Shown: in pieces, positions 12,561 to 22,334 of the stretch
Layout of the letters: each line of letters begins with the position of its first letter
How positions within the stretch are numbered: the first letter of the stretch is position 1
Assembly: GCA_963971425.1 (NCBI GenBank)
Contig: OZ020517.1
Coordinates: forward strand, 30,724,734-30,788,733
From: Bryoerythrophyllum caledonicum
Lineage: Eukaryota > Streptophyta > Bryopsida > Pottiales > Pottiaceae
Length of the DNA: 64,000 bases
Direction of reading: 5' to 3'
Position numbers and translations under genes: made by a program
The notes under the pieces: model-generated
What the model was told of the DNA's origin: nothing
What the model saw: the letters and a program-made list of their open reading frames with translations, nothing else
The model's database searches: none

Positions 12561-12890
12561 ATGCGTGCTATAATTGGTGAACGCCGTGTTGATTTGGGCA
12601 ACCGTACATTTCCAGAGTGGCTCCTAGCGTTGGGAGAGGACATGCTGGAGAAGGTGAAGGATGACATGGTGTCCACGGGCGATGATTGTCAGCAATTACA
12701 CCTTGAACGACTTGATCAATGCCGTCTATGGAGGAATTGCTGACGTCGAAGCAAATGCACGCGAGTACTTCAGCGGTCGTGCCATCCTTGCCGCACGGAA
12801 TGACGACGTTTCGCGGATCAACGCACGACATTCCGAGGGATGCAAATTGCAATCTAAAATACAATACGTCGAACAAATTTTATTCTGAGG
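12561..12890 (+). pseudogene. Helitron PIF1-like helicase fragment
   Basis: One frame reads DLGNRTFPEWLLALGEDM and then needs a one-base shift near 12685 to continue IVSNYTLNDLINAVYGGI, then AREYFSGRAILAARNDDVSR. These are characteristic phrases of the C-terminal PIF1-like helicase of plant Helitrons (FxxWLLxIGxG, LNDLIxxVYxxI, YFxxRAILAxxNxDVxxIN). Only about 100 residues remain, the frame is shifted, and the final helicase motifs are missing, so it is inactive. It identifies the parent of this non-autonomous element. Confidence 0.8.
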
Positions 12891-12939
12891 AGCACTAATA
12901 AAAACCTTCCCCGGTCGGAACGACGGGTACCAATACTAG

Positions 12940-13282
12940 TATATAATAAAATTAGAATGAAGACTTTGGACGTACAAGTGACTTGTCAAACCTTTTCCAT
13001 CAAAACTTCTGGCAAGTTTGATGGAAAGCTATAGTTCAAAATGCTAGATGGCTCCACATTGTGGGACCAATTCCTAATACCTAACTTCTAATTTAGTTTC
13101 CTTGTACTTGATTATGGATCAAAACATCACCACAATGTTGGCAAGCAATTAGTGGAGAGTATAAGTGCATGAATGGAGTACTCTATTCACAATTTTACTT
13201 CAATAATTTATTAGAAAACAATTATTGAGCTTATTTTGGAACATGAGATTTTCCTAAATTTTTGAATGTAACGTTCTCTACC
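12940..13282. other. Intergenic DNA
   Basis: AT-rich spacer between the Helitron and the foldback element; nothing recognised. Confidence 0.5.
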
Positions 13283-13411
13283 TTAACCCTTAAATGCTGA
13301 CTGGCTATGGGACAACCATCAGTCTACGAGTGTTGTAGATGATGCTCTCTAGAATCTATTACTCTTGTAGATGGTGGTCACCCCATAGCCAACCCAACGT
13401 TAAAGGATTAA
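13283..13411. mobile_element. Foldback MITE, TTAA-flanked, copy 2
   Basis: 129 bp bounded by TTAA. The left half (GGCTATGGGACAACCATCAG) pairs with the right half, which reads GGCTATGGGGTGACCACCAT in reverse complement. It has the same architecture and centre (AGAATCTAT) as 6143-6264, with base-level divergence that suggests both are old. Confidence 0.7.
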
Positions 13412-14587
13412 CTTGAATTTAGGGCTTAACCCTAAACCCTACCCCGTAAAGCCTAAACTTAGGGTACCTACTGCTGGCCACCCACTAAACATGGCTGCAC
13501 AGTTTGAAAATTCATAACAAATTCAGTTTTCATCAAAAAAATATGAAATCACTTGGGTTGGAATTGTAACTCTATTAGCTATCACTAAAAAAATAAAAGT
13601 ATAATTATCTCCTCTCTCCATATATGCACATTCCTTAACTTGTCGGTTTTAGAGGGGCTTACCTTAATTAATTTCACGTTGGCCGGCAGCTAAGATCCTC
13701 ATACGAGAACCAAGTAAAGTGGTATCAACGTCATCAACGGTAGGAACGGAGAGCGTCCAGTAGAATAGTTAAAGCATTAACTCATAATCTTAGCGTCCCA
13801 ATCCTCATAGAACACTTCGAATACATACGTAAATTATGGGACAGAGGCGAACATGTCAATTGATAGAAGAAGGCACTCATGCCATAATTTTCACTCTCTC
13901 CACAAATCTATCAGAATTCAATTTAGTCATAAGTGAAGAGAACGTTGCAGCTCGGTGGACTTGATCTGTCAGTGGGATCATTGTAGTTTCTCTTCCTTCA
14001 CACTTTTGCAGTGGTCGCATGCATACCTCGCTTCGACCTATCGCATTAATTGGCAAGAGCCAGGTCCAACCAAATGGAGAACCTCATCAATTGAGGCCAG
14101 ACGTGTATTAAGTAATATTGAGTGTACATACCAGATTGTATTAGACTATTCAAGGGGTGTAGTAATTGAGCTAAATACCAGTGCAACATTATTAAATTCT
14201 TGGTTTGATAGATAATCAGAGGCTCCAGAGTTCGCATGCGCCAGCTAATTACGTCGTCTCAGATGGAACTAATTCCTGCCTTGACAGGGGACCTAATTGT
14301 AGTTGACTATGGCCTCGATCACTTGGTTGCATTCATTCGCTTTGGGGCGAGCAATTACTTGCCTGGAAGACCAGTCAAGTGTTTCACCACTAATTCTTTG
14401 ATGAAGTATGAACGTGAGATAAATGTTGTCGAAATCCTACATGGAAAGAAAATCAACCGAGACAGAAAATAAAGAATCTAGCTGAGTATTCAGTCACGGT
14501 TTCAAGAGTGCTAGATGCTAACATTCAGCCTAGTAAGTAACAGTTGCAGTCAACATATGACAAGGAATTAACCCTCCAATGCCATTT
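13412..14587. other. Intergenic DNA, 3' flank of GRAS gene
   Basis: Short CCCTAAA-like words near 13430-13450. No convincing gene. Frames at 13955-14472 show no domain. Confidence 0.5.
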
Positions 14588-17071
14588 CTAAGGTGACGGG
14601 TCTGTGATGAGCTTCCAAGCAGTGCTGCAGATAACCATGTGCTCCTTCCAGGTGAGGTAAAGTCTGTTGTTGACAATGTCAAGGCCCCATCCCTTCTTGT
14701 ATCTGCCAAGCACACGCCATTCAATAGTTAGCCACATGATCCAGGTTCATATTATTAATCTCTGCCAGAAATTGCTGAAAAGCTTTGACAGATGAGATAC
14801 AAAGTTAATGAAATGGTCATAATCACAGTCTGCTTTGAACGTACGTTGATTAATACAGAACCTAGGTTGCTCCCTTCAAGACATGTGCTGATCAGCACCA
14901 GAGCATCTTAAGACGAGAACAGACAACTCCAGTTGTGAGTTGAAGCGAATACCTAGTAAATAACCGGAAAATTTAATTTAATTTGGTTCTGTAAAGTAGA
15001 ATATAGGGGTCTAATTCCAAATAGATTCCTGTGAAGCAGCGATTATTGGGTAAGTACTGCAAAGTGCAAAATGAACTGCAGCGTTTGATTTCGACGAAAT
15101 CTGAAGAGACTTTCACATTAAGGGGATGTCTATCACAAATTATTATACCCAACTACCTTCATACAGTGCTTGAAAAAATTCCCAAATTATGTTTAAGCAC
15201 ATATTCTTCTTCTGAATAGCGCATATTTGCTATAAATTTCCACCGGTTTGCAGCTCTTTCAACCAGCTTCTAGGTTATCAGTTCCCAATGAACTAGTCCG
15301 AAAAGCTATATCCATATTGGCGTCGTTGTTAATTTACCTTATTTAGGTATAACGTTGTACCCAAATATTGAAGACTGTCCTGGACTCTTCGTATTCTACT
15401 GTATATATCTCACGTACTAATGTCTGTTATCATGAAGACGGCGTATTCTGTAATCCATTGAAACACTGTGTTTAAATTCTTCTATCATGGCAATGACTGG
15501 TACCAATCATGATGCACGCAAGCCAAGACGTCGGACTTGGACATGACGTTACCTTTTGAGAAGGGCTTGAACGTCGTCGATAACGTCAGCGCTGAAAGGA
15601 GCAGGTTCGAAGCCTGCTTGCCGGAGACGGGAGCTCCAGTGAAATCCAGTTTCCTGTCGCTCGGTGCAATCCGAAGGATCACAACCGAGCAAATTTACCA
15701 ACTTCCTGCCGCAGTTGCGCTCTAGCATGAGGCGCTCATTGCTGGCTCTAGGGAAGCTTTCATCCAACGACTCAAAGAAGAGCGAGTAGAATCTGAGCGC
15801 CTCGCCAAAGCAGCCCACGAAGTCTTGCCACTGGACCAGGTTAACCTCATCCTCCATGATGATCAGTATCTACACCAGGAAAAAGTACCGTCCATCAGAG
15901 AATATACAACCAAAATTTATACTGTATCGAGATCTCACTCCCATGCACACGTTACCTTGGGCTTCGCTTTTCGGAACGTCGACATGAGTTTGTCGCGAGG
16001 GCTGGAGCATGACGGTGAGTTGTGAGATGTTTCCTCGGAGGTGTGGTGTAAAGTCTGGATGCAGTTGATGGCAAGAGCTTCGTCCTCTCGCAAGTTGAGC
16101 TCCGCGAGGTCGAGATCCTCCAGAGCAGGCTGCTGCAGGACGGTGCTCTCGAAGGGCACGCCCATGAGCCTGGCGAAGCGGTCTAGACGGGTCATCACCT
16201 GCTTCATCACCGTCAGGGCGGACTCGTCCGGAGAGATGACGATGGTGGTCAGGCGGAGAGTCGGCGTGTCCTTCGTCTGCGTCGCCAGCGCTTCGAGAAA
16301 GGTGGGCCACTGCGTGCAGAACGTGGTACTGATGTCGATTATGTGGATCTTCGCCTCCCCCTCCATCGCCTCCATCAGCGCTCCGTTCCCTGCAACATGC
16401 CCAAATGTCGTCCAAGGGCTTGCATCCTGATCATCAAATTAACCATGAGTTCCTTCTCCACAATAAACTCAACATGGAGTTATTCACCATATTGACAGTT
16501 TCTCTTAACATGTAGCGTATCTTGAACCTCAAACTCTCAGTTAAGACTGCCGAAGAAATGATTATCTCCAAATTACCATCAGTATGTTGATGAGGCTTCA
16601 CAGACCAGTTACTAGTACCTGGAACTGGAGGATCATGTTCCGCATGGACTCGAAGGAGTACGTCTTCTCAGCGGCAGCGCTGAGGCTGTGTTGGCAGCGG
16701 GGGCCAGTGCCGGTGATCTTGCAGAAGAGGGCTTGGACGAAGTAGGAGGCGATTCGTTGGTCAGAGTCGCCGTAGGGCGACGCGCTCTCGTTCAGAATCC
16801 ACATGATGCTTTGGATGCGAGGAGCGTCGTCCGCCGCTACTGCTCGTGCGCAATCCATAAGAAGCGCTTGCGCCCACGAGTATTGCAGTCGAACAGTTGG
16901 AGGTAGTACGCTTTGCACTGAGCACGTCGCGGGAGATTCGCCTCGGCCAAAACTTGTCGCTGATTTCGAGGCACTGGTTTCGGAATCACTGCCTGTAGCT
17001 GTACCGTACTGATGTTGAGCGAACGGAAAGTAAGGGTTTCCAGGGCTGAGATCACCATCAGCTTGTGCCAT
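14588..17071 (-). CDS. SHR-like: SHORT-ROOT-like GRAS transcription regulator
   Basis: Four exons on the minus strand: 17071-16619, 16426-15956, 15869-15553 and 14702-14588. All junctions are GT-AG and in phase, giving 451 residues. Exon 1 has an N-terminal variable part and the first leucine-rich region (YSWAQALLMDCARAVAADDA, NESASPYGDSDQRIASYFVQ). Exon 2 starts DASPWTTFGHVAGNGALMEA and holds the VHIID motif as IHIIDISTTFCTQWP, then RFARLMGVPFES. Exon 3 has the PFYRE region (RFYSLFFESLDESFPRASNE, RLMLER, RQETGFHWSSRLRQAGF). Exon 4 is only 38 codons, RYKKGWGLDIVNNRLYLTWK and then ICSTAWKLI, which is the SAW motif and stop. In flowering plants SHR acts with SCARECROW in asymmetric division and cell-layer patterning; that role here is inferred from family. 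A TAG lies just upstream of the frame, so ATG 17071 is the best start unless a 5' exon exists. Confidence 0.92.
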
Positions 17072-20000
17072 GATGAACAGTTTCCCAGACGAGTTGCACT
17101 CGGCCACCTACCCAGATCAAAGCTGATCGATTGAATGCTGCTAAGATCCAATTTTTTCCATAGGAATCGATCGGGCAACCTTGATGATTTCACTAGTGAG
17201 GTATCCTGATGAGCTCGGCAGAGCATCTGAGAGATCTACAATTCCAATTCTCAACGCATGTTCTCACGTACCTTCAAGCCGCTGGAACGGGTATGAATCA
17301 TCCAATTTTTTAGGCACTGCGTGCGCTTAATGACAGTCGCCGGCCTTCAACTTCCTACCATGCGTATGTATGGTTCAGATCATAATCCAGCCAGCAATGA
17401 TTCCCTCCTTCTAGTGGCGCTCTTCATCTCGGTTAGACAACTCCATCATTTGCAAGTTGTGGTTTTTCTCAATTGGCACTGGACGCTTGAATGATCTCGA
17501 GCCGTGAACATTACACGTTCTCGAAAAATGTTTATCCATCACACTATACGACACGTATGGGGTCTAAAATGTTTTCCCATCGAATCACTCACATGGTGAA
17601 TCTTCATGAAACTTCTAGTGACCGTCTGTTGTGCACCAGAATTCGGATGGAGTGGAGGAAGCTCTACTGATGAAAATGCTACTGGTCATGTGTGAATCTA
17701 GGTTCTTGTTGGATCGGACGATGGCACTGATGGTTCTATTCTAGAGCCTCGATGCCTAAGTGGTAAGTCTGAGTTTGATCCGATCTTGCTCTGGAGTGTG
17801 TGTGTGTAAAAGTTCGTGCTCTATGGGACTAGTGACGGTGTGATGTGAGGTTGGAATGAGCGCGACCTGGTGAGTCCGCGATTTGGTAACATCCAAATTA
17901 GAGTCGCATCAGCTTGATTCCACCCAAGTCTCTAGACAACTACCTCCTAGGTTTTAAGTCGAACGCTTCAAGAGCACAAAGCTCTTTGCTCTACGTATTT
18001 CTGACATGCCATCAACCGGCCCAGCAGCTTGCCTCTATTAGACGCCCTCAGTCTAGCACAGTTAGGGCCGAACTATCCTACGCGCTTCCTCTCGCTGCAA
18101 CGGCCTCAAGGACGTACTAGGTTAATTCATACTCTCGATACCCGTCTCCAAGAGGGACTACTAGTCTTGAGTATATTGACCCAGCTAGGCACAGACCCGC
18201 TGCACTTCCTATCTACTCGAGGAGAAGACTGCGATAAGCGCACAAGTCTGAAAAGCTGGTGGTCGTTTGAATCTGGCGTGGTCGCATGTTACACAGCTGC
18301 AATTAGAACACTAAGAAAAATAGGTCCGGAACGAGCATGATCCCATACTCATGTTGAGTGTGGAGTGTAGGAGCTCCAGGGCAGGCCGCACCAACGGTGG
18401 TGCAGGAGCAGGCGGTCAATAAGAGAAGGAGTAGCGTGAAGGTATGGGATTCTATACTGGTAAGGACTACGTGGTGGTCCAACGCATTGAATTGGGTTGT
18501 ACCTCGAGACAATATTACAGGCTGCACCCTTGTATACTAATAAAGGAATAGTGCACGTGGTGGCCACCCATAGGCCCTACCCGGGTTCAAATGGTCCAAC
18601 AACATGGACGTTCCTGTAGCGCGTCATGATTCAGGCTTGAATTATGTCCTCTCGGTTATCACTACTACAGTAACTTTGATGCCCTGGGCATTGTATGAAT
18701 CCTTTGTAGTAAAGGAAGCCTCCTCTCCACGGTTGGAATGAAGCGTTTGTCTGTGAGTATCGGCACATCAATTCCCTCGAGAGCTTCAGGACAGTAAATG
18801 ATGTACCAGATCCGCTTGACTTCACCACTTTTTTGTATCCCATAGTGACCATCATGAATGACGTAATTATTTCATTAATCTCACTCCAGGTATATCAGTA
18901 CTCGATGCGCTGTAATCCTCGTGACATTCATGAATGTCCATTGCATACAGGCGCCTTCCCATGTATTATTGTGTATTGACTTTCTAGATCATGGAATCTT
19001 TCGACTGCAATCGATAGAACGGTCAGCCTCGTCTGGGTATATTTTAGTGCAACAAAGAGCGGTACGTGCTGTACATACCATTGGTGTCACAATGACATGA
19101 CTTTGCAACGTAATTCGAAGCCATTACTTTTTTGCAACATTAATGAACTTGAGCACAATGGCAGGGAATCTCACCGTTGGACTTTGAGTGGTTTACATTG
19201 AAGAGTGCCCTACCCTTTGAAATACTTAGATTCCTCAAGATTTTGAAGATTTGAAGGGTGCATATATACCCTAAAACTCCAACTCGGTCAGGAAGGAAAA
19301 GTGTGCCAAGTTCCAGGCTTTACTGAGCATGAAAGCATGCCATGCAAGTTATGACGTGACCTACTTGTATTACGCAAGCAAGGAGCACAAGGACACTGGG
19401 ATATTCCTTCATCCCAATGTACATTGACGCTGCTTAGACGACAGCTGAACTTCTGAAGAGTCAAGACATGATTGAGCTACTCTCTAAAAGCCCTATGCAC
19501 AGGTCCCAAAGCAAGTTCCGTCCAACCAGTGACCCCGTTACTGTGCGCTTCAGTACAAAATCTGTTGCTTTGTTGTTTGTCCGTAGTGCATTTCCTTGAA
19601 TTCTCTTGCTAGAGTACCTTCACTCATGACCGACATTTTATTAGAGTTTAGAGTTCCTGATGCATTTCAAGGGTGACATGTACGTCCTGTAGCTGCTCCA
19701 AGACTCCCTGAGTCATGTACTTGCATACTGTCTGTGTTCCTCTCTATTTCTTTGCATGGATTATGTGGGAACATCTCCTAGTGTCACCTCTCAATGATCA
19801 GGTAGGTGAATGATCATTCAGTAGATGTAAACCTCCAAACAAGTCCAGCATTTGGGACATAAAGTTGCAGCTTTTCTTTTCCTTGGAAAGAGTGCTCAGG
19901 AATTGCAGTGGATACCTGTCCCAGTGCATGTCTGTTTCTTGTGCAAGGGCAGTAACAAGTCTCTAAAATCTTGGGAATTTAGCAGACACTGAAGACTAGA

Positions 20001-20138
20001 ATGTACCCATCTAAATGCTTAATTATGAAATTTAAGGTGAGAATTAGGTATATTTACAATATTTTCAAAAAAGCATGACGCATGTCAAAAATATTATATA
20101 TATAACCAGTTTTTTGGGTGTCTCAAAATATGTTCTGC
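17072..20138. other. Intergenic DNA, likely GRAS promoter side
   Basis: The upstream side of the GRAS gene. Apart from a possible leader close to 17071-17300, nothing is recognised. Small frames near 17914-18855 overlap on both strands and have no family features. Confidence 0.5.
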
Positions 20139-20371
20139 CGTATACAGTGGTCACTTTCAGTGCTGAAATAATTATTTTTTCAGAAGGCCGTCATTTGGAC
20201 ACAATGGGTATCACCTAGGCATTACATGGATATCACATAGGGATTACATAGATATCACCTTAGCATTACATGGGTATCACCTAGATAAATCTCTAGAATT
20301 TCCGAACATTTTGGACATTCCCCATCATTGATTGTGAATCATTTATTTACAAAAGTGACCACTATGTAGGG
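20139..20371. mobile_element. MITE-like element with tandem core
   Basis: Terminal inverted repeats: the left CCGTATACAGTGGTCACTTT is matched by the right end, which reads CCCTACATAGTGGTCACTTT in reverse complement. Between them, 20203-20288 holds about four degenerate ~21-bp repeats of the form ATTACATGGRTATCACCTAG. Length 233 bp with no coding capacity. Confidence 0.6.
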
Positions 20372-21879
20372 TAAATTTGATCCATAATCATCCTTCTCTT
20401 GTGGCAAAATCTAGTTAAAAGGAATTTAGTTCACTGTTCAATTGAAGATAAAAATTTATCCCGTAAATGTCAAACAAGAATCGTGTATATATGCACATGT
20501 TTTACTACATTGAATACAGAAAAACGTATTAAATTTTAGTAAGCCTTGCACCTTTTGACTGAGAATTCTTTGACTAACATCTTTTGTTTGGAGGTCATTT
20601 TGATATCTGAACCTTATCATGTTCAAATACCACACCATACATATAGAATACTATGGCCACCAGTGCCACCTTTTGACGTTTAAAGGTTAAATGCAACATT
20701 TAGCTAAATCTGGAAAATTCAGTGAATTCTAGACTTTGGACTAAACGCACCATCGGGAGATCTCTAGTTGAATTACATTAGAATCATCTGGAGATTTCTC
20801 AAATCATCGGGAGATGTGATCAACAATCCTGATTTCTAAACTTTGCATAGTCTAGTTTTAGTTAAAATACGTCATTTAAACACTTAAACACTTAAACACT
20901 TGAACACTGAAGATGGTTACTTTTCAAGTTACTACGGCTTGAAGATGATACTTTTCAAGTTGTAAAAACCGTTCATTTTCTTCCTTGCCTTGAGTGGATC
21001 AACAGACTTTGACTTCACCTAATGTCAAATTTTGCACTACACAAGGCCTATATTTATCACCATCATGTTATGCATGATATAAGTTCCTTGTACACCAATT
21101 TTTAGAGATAGAGAAGGGGTGTAGCATATTTAAAACAATTGTGCAAGGAGTGGAGGTTCAATTTTGCCAATTTACACTAAAAAAATAAATTGAACTTAAT
21201 ATATTTTAGAATGATAAATAAAGTGGTCAACAAGGAGGTTCACACCACATAATGTTGTGGGAAAAGAAAGTAAAAAACATGTAGATCCTCATAATTTCCG
21301 CTCACTACTTCAAAGGTGTAGTGACAAACTTTACTTGGTGAATGTGCTTGTGAGCTTTTGGTAGTATTAAACACCATATTCGTTATATTGGGAGATTTAG
21401 CAACTCCCAAATTAACACATGTAGATCATAAGAGCTAAAGTGCACATCTAATTTCTACAATATGGAGGGATATGAGTTTCCATTAAATTGGGAGGTCATG
21501 TTTTCTACAAAAACCCCTAGTAAAATAAGTACTACGGATAACATTGCATTACGAATCTAACTATAATATTGAAAAGAAGAACACATTAGTCGACACTTCT
21601 TTTATACCACATGTGTTCATTGAATATGAATAGCTAAATATTCACACTCGATCCTATTAACCCGGATTAACACCATGCTCCAATTTAGCTAAAAGTGAGC
21701 TAAAATGACGGACAAATATCCACTTGTAAGAGAATTAGCTAAACACATTTTGATGAGCCTTTTTTTATTTAAAAGAATTTCAATTCTCCTTGTGGAATAC
21801 ACATTGGCTAAAAATATATAACGAGTTTCAAATAATGGTGCTCAGAAGTGGGAAAAAAATTGCATACACACTACCTCTC
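20372..21879. other. Intergenic DNA
   Basis: AT-rich with no gene. Short phrases such as CATCGGGAGAT recur at 20750-20815 but do not form an element I can bound. Confidence 0.5.
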
Positions 21880-22040
21880 TTCGAACTAAAGTGTCTCCAT
21901 CACTTAGAGGTGCAATGAACTCAAAAAGGCAATTCCACACACTTTAGCTCCACTTGACCTAAAGTGCGAACCATTACTAAGTACAATGAACTAAATAAGA
22001 AGATTTGCTCACACTTTAGCTCCACTAGAGTTAAAGTGCG
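21880..22040. repeat. ~71-bp units with palindromic TTTAGCTC core
   Basis: Two full units. Each carries ACTTTAGCTCCACT followed by GACCTAAAGT or GAGTTAAAGT, at 21941-21965 and 22012-22036, with CATTACTAAGTACAATGAACT-like spacers; a half unit precedes them at ~21885. They are diverged relatives of the palindromes at 25481-25832 and 31878-32219, and lie on the other side of the DUF7869 gene. Confidence 0.65.
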
Positions 22041-22334
22041 ACTCAACATCTACTTTCTATCATTCACCATGAAGACAATTACTGGTATTATTGGTTTCAA
22101 GATTAGAAGCAATTTATCATATTGTTATTTTAAAAAGAAAATAAAACATACTGCAAAATATCACCGAAACGCAAAAATAATGGAGAGAATATTTCATAGC
22201 AATCATTGGCATCACATATAATAGTCATACAAATGTCTATAATCTCAGCACCAATGGATCTAACCATACTACATGAAGTATTACGCATCAGAATCCAAAA
22301 TCTTGGAAAAGGAAAGTCCATTGATCTAAGTCCA

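Larger units (their letters stand above)
12386..12939 (+). mobile_element. Short Helitron with PIF1 scrap
   Basis: The left end is TCTACCTATATAATAGGCG. The right end is the same GC hairpin as in the 560-2544 element (CCCGGTCG-GAA-CGACGGG), then TACCAATA and a terminal CTAG at 12936-12939. The flanking bases are A (12385) and T (12940), the canonical A|T insertion site. The element is 554 bp and contains a CCCTAAA-like tract and a decayed helicase fragment. The last ~100 bases are nearly identical to those of the first Helitron, so the two share one replication terminator. Confidence 0.9.

Noticed and set aside
15595-15615. tRNA B-box-like GGTTCGAAGCC
   Set aside because: It lies within exon 3 of the GRAS gene, and no A box or acceptor stem is present nearby.
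17914-18855. Several 60-100-codon ORFs upstream of the GRAS gene
   Set aside because: They overlap on both strands, have no codon bias or domains, and no splice sites in phase.
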